From positions 1 to 56,024 of the forward strand of contig DHEF01000026.1 in assembly GCA_002399735.1 (NCBI GenBank): DNA of 56,024 bases, given 5' to 3'. This document shows positions 26,181 to 33,871 of the stretch, piece after piece (within the stretch, counting starts at the first letter, position 1; each line of letters starts with the position of its first letter). Below the pieces are notes generated by a model that saw nothing but the letters and a program-made list of their open reading frames with translations, did no database searches and had not been told where the DNA came from. The stretch is from Chitinophagaceae bacterium UBA4857 (GTDB lineage Bacteria > Bacteroidota > Bacteroidia > Chitinophagales > Chitinophagaceae). A program made the position numbers and the translations under genes.

Positions 26181-27110
26181 TTAATTATTAAACTGTCTGG
26201 CAGTTGGTGTACCTTCTACCAACTTAATAAATATTTGGTTTAACGAAGGCAGTATTTCATTAAACGATTCAATACTTAAACCCTTGTTTATAAAATATTG
26301 AATAACGTCGTTGTTGGTAAATCCTTCGTTACGCTGAATAACAATACTGTTATTCTTTTTTTCTTTTACTTCAAACAAATGAATGGCCAAGTGCTCGGCC
26401 AGTAACTCATTGGTAAATGTTACTTTAAACAGGTTTTCTTTAAAATCCTGTTTCACTTCATTCACCGTACCATCTAATATTTTTTCGCCTTTGTTTACCA
26501 ACACAATATGATCACAAATTTCCTCAACCTGCTCCATACGGTGTGTACTAAAAATAATGGTAGCACCTTCTTTAGCCAGTCTGTAAATTTCGTCACGTAT
26601 TAAGTTGGCATTTACCGGATCAAGGCCACTGAAAGGTTCGTCCAGAATAATTAATTTAGGGTTATGCAACACCGTTGTTACAAACTGTAACTTTTGCGAC
26701 ATACCTTTTGACAAATCTTCTACTTTTTTATTCCACCAGCTTTCCATATCAAAGCGGGTAAACCATTCTTTTATTTTGGAAGTAGCATCCGATTTGCTTA
26801 ATCCCTTTAACTGCGCCAGGTATAAAGCCTGTTCTCCAATTTTCATTTTTTTGTACAAACCACGTTCTTCAGGCATATAACCTATATGGGCAATGTCGTT
26901 AATAGGATCAAAAGGTTTACCATCAAATAATATTTCGCCCTGGTCAGGATAAAAAATACCCGTTATCATTCTTATCAAGGTTGTTTTTCCTGCACCATTG
27001 GGTCCCAATAAGCCAAATATTTGTCCTTTATCAATACTAAGACTAATATTATTAACGGCTTTTTGAGTGGCAAAGTTTTTTGAAAGGCTATTAATTTGCA
27101 ATATAGGCAT
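26181..27110 (-). CDS. ABC transporter ATP-binding protein (NatA-like)
   Basis: ATPase subunit, 309 residues. Walker A GPNGAGKT at 36-43, Q-loop region GYMPEERGLYKKM, signature LSKGMSQK at 133-140 (the NatA/DUF4162 form in place of LSGGQ), Walker B LIILDEPFSGLDP with E158, and switch His 190 in STHRMEQVEE. The C-terminal extension (about 230-309) fits the DUF4162 domain typical of this subfamily. Forms an exporter with the permease encoded next to it. Confidence 0.92.
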   Translation of the reverse strand: MPILQINSLSKNFATQKAVNNISLSIDKGQIFGLLGPNGAGKTTLIRMITGIFYPDQGEILFDGKPFDPINDIAHIGYMPEERGLYKKMKIGEQALYLAQLKGLSKSDATSKIKEWFTRFDMESWWNKKVEDLSKGMSQKLQFVTTVLHNPKLIILDEPFSGLDPVNANLIRDEIYRLAKEGATIIFSTHRMEQVEEICDHIVLVNKGEKILDGTVNEVKQDFKENLFKVTFTNELLAEHLAIHLFEVKEKKNNSIVIQRNEGFTNNDVIQYFINKGLSIESFNEILPSLNQIFIKLVEGTPTARQFNN

Positions 27111-27225
27111 GTTGTAGTTTTATGCTTACAAATATAAAGCACCACTATTAAAATACCTTACAAAATTGTACGAATGGTATAGCTTTCGCCGTTTTACTTC
27201 ATCTTTGTACTTTATAATAAAATAT

Positions 27226-28206
27226 ATGGCAAAATATAAATGGATATTATTGGTAGCAGTAGCGCTTATTTTAAGCAGTTGGGGATATCTGGTACACAGA
27301 ACAATACATCAATTGGCGATATATAAGCTACCATCCGGTTTGCAGGCTTTTTTCTATGATAACAAAGAAAAATTAGTGATGGATGCACCTCGACCCGATC
27401 AACGCCGTTTTACCGATAAAACAGAAGGCAGTAAACATTTTATTGATATGGAGTATTTTGGTGATTCGGCCAAATACGCTTTGCCCCAAACCTGGGACGA
27501 AGCCATTAAAAAATATCCTGCTGATACTTTACACAAATACGGCACATCGCCATATAATATTATTGAGGTTTACAATAAACTGGTACAAGCATTTAAAAAC
27601 AAAAACAAGGACAGCATTCTATTTTATGCTACCGATTTAGGCCATTATATTGCCGATGCACATGTTCCCTTACATACATCTTTAAATTACGATGGTCAGT
27701 TAACCAACCAACATGGTGTGCATGATTTATGGGAAACCACTGTACCGGAATTGGTATTAAACGAATACAATTTATACAGCAAGAAAAAAGCAAAATATAT
27801 TTCGTCCATTACACAAGCTACATGGGATATTATCTGGCATACACACTCTTTATTGCCCGAAATGTTTGCACAGGAAATAGCAATATCTAAAAATTTTAAC
27901 GATAGCACCAAATACGAGTGGAAAATGCGTTGGGGAAAAAACCGTCGTTTTTACAGCAGCGAGTTTGCCCGCCAATATAATAAAGCATTAGGCAACAGCA
28001 TTAATAAACAATTATTATTATCTGCCGAAAACATTGCCAGCTTTTGGTACACTGCCTGGGTAGATGCCGGCAAACCCGACCTTAACACCTTAATTGACAC
28101 ACCGGTTGATGGCAAACAATTAAAAAGCGAATTAAAATTGTATAAGAAAAATAAGTTAATAGAAAAAGGACAGTTGATTGCGAAAGAAGTGAAGACGGAT
28201 GACTGA
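27226..28206 (+). CDS. zinc-dependent phospholipase C / S1-P1 nuclease-fold protein
   Basis: Exported or membrane-anchored protein of about 326 residues. A hydrophobic leader (MAKYKWILLVAVALILSSWG) is followed by the pattern of the zinc PLC/P1 nuclease fold: GYLVHRTIHQLA near the N-terminus, HFIDMEYF, and the metal-rich stretch DLGHYIADAHVPLHTS with NQHGVHDLWE, where the His and Asp residues would bind up to three zinc ions. Start placed at the ATG at 27226; a TTG-initiated extension of 20 residues is less likely. The substrate (phospholipid or nucleic acid) is open. The C-terminal tail is Lys-rich. Confidence 0.78.
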   Translation: MAKYKWILLVAVALILSSWGYLVHRTIHQLAIYKLPSGLQAFFYDNKEKLVMDAPRPDQRRFTDKTEGSKHFIDMEYFGDSAKYALPQTWDEAIKKYPADTLHKYGTSPYNIIEVYNKLVQAFKNKNKDSILFYATDLGHYIADAHVPLHTSLNYDGQLTNQHGVHDLWETTVPELVLNEYNLYSKKKAKYISSITQATWDIIWHTHSLLPEMFAQEIAISKNFNDSTKYEWKMRWGKNRRFYSSEFARQYNKALGNSINKQLLLSAENIASFWYTAWVDAGKPDLNTLIDTPVDGKQLKSELKLYKKNKLIEKGQLIAKEVKTDD

Positions 28207-28257
28207 TTTAATTAATAATTAGTAATTAAGAATTAATAATTATTGTGATAGCGGAGT

Positions 28258-28360
28258 CCGTCATGCCGACGCAGGTGGCATCTTAGTGCCTAGTTAATCA
28301 TGCCAACGTAGGAAGTATCGCAGTTACGGAATCCGTCATGCCGACGCAGGAGGCATCTCC
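28258..28360 (+). repeat. three imperfect copies of a CATGCCGACGCAGGAGGCAT palindromic unit
   Basis: Copies at 28258-28284, 28296-28320 (most diverged: ATGCCAACGTAGGAAGTAT) and 28333-28360. Each can form a small stem ATGCC/GGCAT around the GACGCAGG loop. Spacing about 37 bases. Confidence 0.7.
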
Positions 28361-28420
28361 TGCTATTGTAAGATTTATTCAAACATGTTTAGTTACAAAC
28401 AATTTATAGTATATTTTTTT

Positions 28421-28530
28421 GTTAATCAGCAGCAGTAATACTAATTAGCTTTGGTTGCGTCGCACTCTTGTGCTGCACAAATTCTATTGGCCACCTGTGC
28501 AGTACCCCGTATCTAATCGGGGTCGTTCTG
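28421..28530 (-). repeat. dispersed GTGCGACGCAA repeat
   Basis: GTTAATCAGCAGCAGTAATA, TTGCGTCGCACTCTTGTGCT, GCACAAATTCTATTGGCCAC and TGTGCAGTACCCCG..CGGGGTCG. Core at 28455-28469. It is the reverse complement of the 19736 copy with few changes. Confidence 0.8.
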
Positions 28531-28820
28531 TTCGCTAATGAGCATCGTGTTATGTTACAGTTACCAACTTTTTTAAGTTTATATTTTACAGCCAACATGG
28601 AAAACAAATAATACAACACTTCATCATTTGCTTTTGATACGATTTGACACGTACATACACGATAATGAAACGATACTGATTATAAATGTTGTAAAAATTT
28701 TAATGATGCATTTTTAGTTAAACTCTAATATAACTAGTTCCGTCACCCATAATTCCTAAAATTTTTCAGTATAATCATACCTGTAAGTTTTGGTATAAAA
28801 CATAATACCGTTGTATTATT

Positions 28821-28991
28821 ACCTCGTAGAGGTAAACTGTTTGTAGCTATTGTATTTAGGGTTTGTAAGTAGCTCCGTAGGAGCGACCTGTAAAATTGCA
28901 GTATAAGAAAAAGGTTCATTAATAGGTCGCTCCTTCGGAGCTTATTATAAAATCATTCGCTCTTGCTATTAACAGTCAGCCTCTACGAGGC
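28821..28991. repeat. nested inverted palindromes
   Basis: Outer pair: ACCTCGTAGAGGT (28821-28833) and GCCTCTACGAGGC (28979-28991). Inner pair: 23-base arms 28867-28889 and 28924-28946 (AGCTCCGTAGGAGCGACCT / AGGTCGCTCCTTCGGAGCT), three mismatches, 34-base spacer. Each arm is itself palindromic, so a cruciform or alternative hairpins are possible. Confidence 0.75.
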
Positions 28992-29472
28992 TTTTATGTT
29001 ACCAACTACATGCTAACATTCATGGTATATAAAATCGGGGTAATTTATTTTCAAAACCCGTTTTGTAAATGTTTGCTTTGTTGATTTTAACGGGATTTAG
29101 TTAGGTTGTTTTGCTCAAATTTCACCCTTCATAACTGATTGAGTATTGTAATAAGCACCTACAATTGGTAAAAAGTATCAAATTTCAAGAATACTTATGG
29201 ATAAAATATGGATATTTTATGGATAATTTGTAAACAAAACAGCATTTATCGAATGAATGAGAAAAAATAACGGGAGCAATAAGAGGTTTACAGTATTTCA
29301 ATTGCTGAAATGCTATTACCATACCAATGAAAATACCTAATTCGCTATATTATACTAACAATCAGGAAAATAACTAATACCTAAGTTTTTAAAAGTCCCT
29401 TTTTGTATATTGCGACTAACAACATTAATATAGAAATTTTAGCAATCAAAACGAACCTTTACATTATTGAAA

Positions 29473-30111
29473 ATGGAAACAAATGATAACATTCGGACAA
29501 ACAAAGCACACAAAACGCTTGGTTCATTTTCAAGTGAAATATTTGTAAAGTGTCCTCATTGTAATGCTAAAGCTAAAGTGTTTATTAAGCTTGGGAAATA
29601 CACAATCCCCTATCCGTTTGATACAAAATCAATTTTTCGTTGTGATAATTGTTACAAACCAATAGATGAGAAACTTTGGTATGGACCAATTATTATTGCT
29701 GCAGTTAATAAAAGATGTGGTTACTGTGGAACAGCTTTAAGTTATGAAGAAAAGGTTGACAAATACAAAGACAAAATAGAAGTTAAGTGTAATGGATGTA
29801 AGCAAGAAAAAAGGTATGACGTTAGTTATAGCCTGACATATCCCAATAGTTATCAAGCAACTGACCCTAATTTTGGCTTGCCACTTTGGTTACAATACCC
29901 AATTAACGGAAAAATATTCTGGGCATACAATTATGAACATTTAGATCATTTAAGAAAGTATGTATCAGCAAAGCTTCGAGAAGAACAATTTGTTAGCAAA
30001 TATTCAATTACCCAAATACTACCCAACTTTGTAAAGTTGGCAAAAAACCGAGAGAAGATTCTTAAAACTATAGATAGATTACAAAAAGTTGATTTCAAAC
30101 CTGAACAATAA
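29473..30111 (+). CDS. double zinc-ribbon protein, function unknown
   Basis: A 212-residue cytoplasmic protein with four CxxC pairs: C27-C30 (KCPHC), C57-C60 (RCDNC), C82-C85 (RCGYC) and C106-C109 (KCNGC), which would form two zinc ribbons. The C-terminal third is helical and basic (KYVSAKLREEQ, KLAKNREKILKTI). The start is the ATG at 29473, two codons after an in-frame TTG. I do not recognise the family by name; nucleic-acid or protein binding is plausible. The gene appears more AT-rich than its neighbours and stands in a repeat-rich region, which hints at acquired DNA. Confidence 0.65.
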   Translation: METNDNIRTNKAHKTLGSFSSEIFVKCPHCNAKAKVFIKLGKYTIPYPFDTKSIFRCDNCYKPIDEKLWYGPIIIAAVNKRCGYCGTALSYEEKVDKYKDKIEVKCNGCKQEKRYDVSYSLTYPNSYQATDPNFGLPLWLQYPINGKIFWAYNYEHLDHLRKYVSAKLREEQFVSKYSITQILPNFVKLAKNREKILKTIDRLQKVDFKPEQ

Positions 30112-30257
30112 AAAGCTAGTTAGCAACAATTTATTAATCAAAAGTGCCGCTATGAATAAAGGCTCAATAATTCTATTTAACTTTTTTTCAAAATGTAAAT
30201 AACCAAATACTTTTACAACCACATCGTAAGGCATCTAAACGTTAGGGAAAAACTTGA

Positions 30258-30956
30258 ATGAATCTTCGCAAAACTATAGTACTTCTTTTCATTGCATGCT
30301 TGTTACATTCGTGCAATATCTCTAAACATCGTGACAAAAAGCTAGAAGAACAAGCTAATCATATCATCCAGATGCTCGACACAACGAGCATACAGTTTCT
30401 TAACGACTGGAATTATACACAAAGAGGAGAAGCTAATTTTTGGAGCAGGATTTCAGGTGACAGTTCAATTTTCAATTGCTCATTTTATCCAGTTGTTGAC
30501 ACACCCGAATTAAAAATTTATCAGGTTGACAAATTTTTAAACTATTTCAAAAGTACCTTGAAAATTGACACGGTTTACTACCAAATTCAGTTGACAAAGA
30601 AAAGCGACACTGATTTAAATATAGTCGGTATTAACAATAATGGACAAGACATTTCACTTTTTGAAAACCTACCTTTTGATAAAATTTTTCCAGAACAAAA
30701 TCCCTTTGACCTATTAGCAAAATTGACGAAACTAAAAGACGAAATCAATGTAATTGGCATAAGTCATTCTAATGTAGAGAAAGGCTTAGTTCAGTTTTAC
30801 TTACCAGGCGGACAACACATTTTAACTTTTATACCTGAAGCAATACTTAACTCCGGCAAGCTGGAAAAGTTTTGGAAGGATGAGTTCTCAAAAGGTAAAC
30901 AACTAAATCAAAACTGGAATTTCAGGAAACTTGAAAACCCTATTGATAGAAATTAG
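30258..30956 (+). CDS. lipoprotein, function unknown
   Basis: A 232-residue protein with a lipoprotein signal: MNLRKTIVLLFIACLLHSC, lipidated Cys at about residue 19. The mature part is mixed alpha/beta (KIYQVDKFLNYFKSTLKID, FYLPGGQHILTFIPEAIL) without known motifs. It lies 146 bases after the zinc-ribbon gene, on the same strand, and looks equally AT-rich. Function not recognised. Confidence 0.6.
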   Translation: MNLRKTIVLLFIACLLHSCNISKHRDKKLEEQANHIIQMLDTTSIQFLNDWNYTQRGEANFWSRISGDSSIFNCSFYPVVDTPELKIYQVDKFLNYFKSTLKIDTVYYQIQLTKKSDTDLNIVGINNNGQDISLFENLPFDKIFPEQNPFDLLAKLTKLKDEINVIGISHSNVEKGLVQFYLPGGQHILTFIPEAILNSGKLEKFWKDEFSKGKQLNQNWNFRKLENPIDRN

Positions 30957-30976
30957 ACAAGCCCAAATCAATAAAC

Positions 30977-31007
30977 TACCACTACCACTACCACTTCCAC
31001 TTCCACA
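30977..31007. repeat. hexanucleotide microsatellite (ACCACT/TCCACT)
   Basis: About five near-perfect tandem copies of a 6-base unit, ACTACC then ACTTCC, located just after the lipoprotein gene and running into the dispersed repeat. On the minus strand it reads as a Gly-Ser run, which is not a real gene. Confidence 0.7.
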
Positions 31008-31134
31008 TTGCCCAATAGCATTACTACAGTACCACCGACGAGTCGGGGTGCACCTTGCACAATGCTGAGTAAAGTTACAGGTGCACAAAAGTGCGACGCA
31101 ACAGATGATGCTAGTAGTAATGCAGCTGACTACA
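31005..31134 (+). repeat. dispersed GTGCGACGCAA repeat, extended form
   Basis: CATTGCCCAATAGCATTACT, GACGAGTCGGGGTGCACC, TTGCACAATGCTGAGTAAAG, TTACAGGTGCACAAAAGTGC, GACGCAACAGATGATG and ATGCAGCTGAC. The inserted middle part (CGGGGTGCACC..GTTACAGGTGCAC) is shared only with the copy at 53093-53258. Confidence 0.8.
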
Positions 31135-31154
31135 TAAAAAAAAAATTGTAAGGC

Positions 31155-32741
31155 TTAAGACTTTAACTGCACCAGTATTGCTTCCACTACTCTTTCACCA
31201 TCCATGGCAGCGCTAACTATACCACCGGCATAACCGGCTCCTTCGGCGCAAGGGTATAAATTTTTTATTTGCGGGTGCTGTAAGTCATCGGCATTACGGG
31301 GAATACGCACGGGTGAAGAAGTGCGGGATTCCGTTGCCACCACAATAGCATCGTTGGTGTAGTACCCACGCATTTTTTTGCCAAACTCAATAAAAGCTTG
31401 TTGCAGACTATTAAATACAAACGCAGGCAATACCTGTTGTAATGAAGTGGAATGTACACCGGGTAAATAGGAACAATCGGGCAAAGAATTAGAGACAATA
31501 TTTTTTGAAAAATCGGCCATGCGTTGTGCAGGTGCTACCATTTTACCACCACCGGCTACAAAGGCAGCTTTCTCAACCTGTTGCTGAAAATGCATTAACA
31601 ATAAAGGATTGTTAGCATCGCATTTTATATTGTTTTTTTTGTTGTGTTTTAATGCATCCTCTACACTTACCTGTACCACCATACCGCTGTTGGCATGTGG
31701 GTTATTACGCTTGGATGGCGACCAACCATTTACCACCAACTCACCGGGTGCTGTAGCGGCTGGTGCAATAATACCACCGGGGCACATACAAAAAGAAAAC
31801 ACACCACGACCTTCTACCTGCTGCACCAAACTATAAGAAGCAGGCGGTAACAAACCATCACGTACAGCACAATGGTATTGGGCCGTATCAATAATAGTTT
31901 GCGGATGCTCGATACGTACACCCAAGGCAAAGGGCTTTGCTTCGATAGCGATACTTTTTTTGTGTAATAATTCAAAAATATCTCGGGCCGAGTGGCCGGT
32001 TGCGAGTATTACGGCATCGGCCATCATGGTATCGCCATCGGCAGTAACCACTCCTTTTATTTGCTGGTTGTTGATGACAAAATCGGTTACCTTTTTTTCA
32101 AACAAAAACACACCACCGCTACCAATAATTTGTTCCCGCATGGCGGTCATAATTTGTGGCAACTTGTTGGTACCAATATGCGGATGCGCTTCGAACAAAA
32201 TATTTTCTTCGGCACCAAAATGTACAAATATGTTTAGTATGCGATCAATATCGCCACGTTTGCTGCTGCGTGTATATAATTTACCATCGCTGTAAGTGCC
32301 TGCCCCACCCTCGCCAAAACAATAATTACTTTCGGGGTTTACAATGCCTTCTTTATTTAAAGCGGCTAAATCACGGCGGCGGCTACGTACATCTTTACCA
32401 CGTTCTAGAATAATAGGTTGTACACCTGCTTCCAATAAACGCAAGGCGGCAAATAAACCGGCCGGGCCTGCACCAACAATAATTACTTTGCTGGTGGCTT
32501 TATGTACCTGTTTGTATTGTAATGGAATTAAAGTACGTTGCTGAAAAGGCTCGTTTATAAAAGCATGGAGGGTTAAATTAACCCAGGGTTGTTTGCTACG
32601 GGCATCTATTGATTTTTTTTGAATAACAAAACCCGTAATGCTTTTGGGAGAGATGGCTTCTGCCTTAGCAATAATTTGTTCAATACTATTATCGCTGGCT
32701 GCTTCGGAGGGCAATACTTTTAGGGTAATTTTCTTTTGCAT
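31155..32741 (-). CDS. FAD-dependent dehydrogenase, COG2509-like
   Basis: A 528-residue flavoprotein of the uncharacterised FAD-dependent dehydrogenase group. An N-terminal alpha/beta extension (1-80) precedes the dinucleotide-binding motif IIVGAGPAGLFAALRL (G90-x-G-x-x-G95), then ERGKDVRSRRRDL, the family-typical CFGEGGAGTYSDGKLYTR, ILATGHSARDIFELL and, near the C-terminus, YPCAEGAGYAGGIVSAAMDG, which contacts FAD. Probable cytoplasmic oxidoreductase; substrate unknown. It follows the DUF6427 gene by 67 bases, with its own promoter-like box in the gap. Confidence 0.85.
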   Translation of the reverse strand: MQKKITLKVLPSEAASDNSIEQIIAKAEAISPKSITGFVIQKKSIDARSKQPWVNLTLHAFINEPFQQRTLIPLQYKQVHKATSKVIIVGAGPAGLFAALRLLEAGVQPIILERGKDVRSRRRDLAALNKEGIVNPESNYCFGEGGAGTYSDGKLYTRSSKRGDIDRILNIFVHFGAEENILFEAHPHIGTNKLPQIMTAMREQIIGSGGVFLFEKKVTDFVINNQQIKGVVTADGDTMMADAVILATGHSARDIFELLHKKSIAIEAKPFALGVRIEHPQTIIDTAQYHCAVRDGLLPPASYSLVQQVEGRGVFSFCMCPGGIIAPAATAPGELVVNGWSPSKRNNPHANSGMVVQVSVEDALKHNKKNNIKCDANNPLLLMHFQQQVEKAAFVAGGGKMVAPAQRMADFSKNIVSNSLPDCSYLPGVHSTSLQQVLPAFVFNSLQQAFIEFGKKMRGYYTNDAIVVATESRTSSPVRIPRNADDLQHPQIKNLYPCAEGAGYAGGIVSAAMDGERVVEAILVQLKS

Positions 32742-32770
32742 ATACTTGTCAGGTATTTATCCTGAAAGTG

Positions 32771-32778
32771 CAAAAATA
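32771..32778 (-). promoter_or_regulatory. candidate -7 box for the FAD dehydrogenase gene
   Basis: TATTTTTG on the minus strand, matching TAnnTTTG, about 30 bases before the ATG at 32741. No -33 TTG found at normal spacing. Confidence 0.35.
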
Positions 32779-32808
32779 AGCTATCGGTAGTATTTGTATG
32801 TGGTAAAA

Positions 32809-33798
32809 TTACCAGCCCGGGCCTGCATACTGGTAAGCCAGTATTAATATTACCGATGCCCAAAAGAATATTAAGGGCAGTATTTTGTAAGAAGCATGCA
32901 TATAACCAAAGGCATGAAAAGCTGCCATAGGTAATAAAGCCATTATCCAGCTTTCCAGACTATTACCGGTATTTACAAATGGAATTAATAAAGCAATGAG
33001 CAGGTAAAATAATAAAATACTCCACCCTTTACGTATTTGAATTAACATACGGCGTAAATGATCCTGCACATAATAACCTCCTACTAAAAACGGCACCATG
33101 ATTAAAAACACACTACCGGCCATCCAGGCAGATTGTTTTAGTTTAGGTAAACCGATGCTTATTTGTGGTAATAACACCTGCCAGCTAAAGCTATCGTCCA
33201 GTAAAAGAAAAACAGCCAAAAAATAATACGGCGTGGTAATACCTAAAATGCACAATAACCATTCGTTTAACTTAAAGGGCCTTAAAATGGATAATGCTAA
33301 TATTACCCATAACCCAAAGAAAATAATGGGTGAGTAAAAAAAGGAAGCCAGACCTAGGGCTAGACCAATATTAAAGATACTGCCACGGGCCTGTGGTTTA
33401 TTGTAAGTATTAAATATAGCCGGTAAGATGTATAATAAGATAGTATTAGCTAAAAGTGAGGCAGAAAAATAGTTCCAGTCAGGCAACAAGGAGGTAACTA
33501 CCATGTACGCCAGGCCGGGCAGGTAGTTTAACCGGTTCATCATACGATGTTGGTTAATAAACCTGGTTAACAAATTTGCCTGTAAAAACAAAAGTGTAAA
33601 AGCCAGTATGGGGTATAACAAAGGAAACCCTTCTGCGGAAGGGTTTAATATTTCTATAATACGAGTGTAAAAATAGCCGTCGCTGCTTTGCGTTATAGCC
33701 GGATGCGGATGAATAAAAGCAGGTAATTTTAATAGAACTCCTACTATTAAAAGCATTAAAATATTAGCCGGACTTTTTTGTTTAAATACACCTATCAC
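32809..33798 (-). CDS. DUF6427 family polytopic membrane protein
   Basis: About 330 residues with some eight to ten transmembrane segments and the DUF6427 opening VFKQKSPANILMLLIVGVLL, LKLPAFIHPH. No early ATG exists: the reading frame allows GTG at 33798 (initiator before IGVFKQ) or TTG at 33807; I chose the GTG because family members begin with M-I-G. Function unknown; a Bacteroidota-specific inner-membrane protein. Located between the secreted-protein gene (about 70 bases upstream) and the FAD dehydrogenase gene, all leftward. Confidence 0.75.
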   Translation of the reverse strand: MIGVFKQKSPANILMLLIVGVLLKLPAFIHPHPAITQSSDGYFYTRIIEILNPSAEGFPLLYPILAFTLLFLQANLLTRFINQHRMMNRLNYLPGLAYMVVTSLLPDWNYFSASLLANTILLYILPAIFNTYNKPQARGSIFNIGLALGLASFFYSPIIFFGLWVILALSILRPFKLNEWLLCILGITTPYYFLAVFLLLDDSFSWQVLLPQISIGLPKLKQSAWMAGSVFLIMVPFLVGGYYVQDHLRRMLIQIRKGWSILLFYLLIALLIPFVNTGNSLESWIMALLPMAAFHAFGYMHASYKILPLIFFWASVILILAYQYAGPGW

Positions 33799-33871
33799 GC
33801 AGTACAATTATTAATGTTTAGCATGTACGGCCGGTTAAAGCCGTACATGCCGGTGCAAAATACAACGTGTA

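Larger units (their letters stand above)
28207..29472. other. 1.27-kb gene-poor spacer rich in different repeats
   Basis: Holds, in order, an AT-rich run (28205-28243), three GTCATGCCGACGCAGG units (28258-28360), a minus-strand GTGCGACGCAA repeat (28421-28530), and nested palindromes (28821-28991). The rest to 29472 is AT-rich without a convincing gene. The sequence 29098-29105 (TAGTTAGG) and 29413-29421 (CTAACAAC) are mentioned under findings. Confidence 0.6.

Noticed and set aside
28258..28360. CRISPR array
   Set aside because: Only three imperfect units, spacers of about 11 bases, no cas genes.
28422..28619. Small minus-strand frame in the 28-kb spacer
   Set aside because: Covers a dispersed repeat copy; no plausible start context and no recognisable content.
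30112..30257. attC recombination site between the zinc-ribbon and lipoprotein genes
   Set aside because: GTTAG/CTAAC words are present at the edges but the inner arms do not pair symmetrically and no integrase is visible; kept only as a weak hint in findings.
30903..31088. Minus-strand frame with a Gly-Ser run
   Set aside because: The run is produced by the hexanucleotide microsatellite at 30977 and the frame runs through the dispersed repeat.
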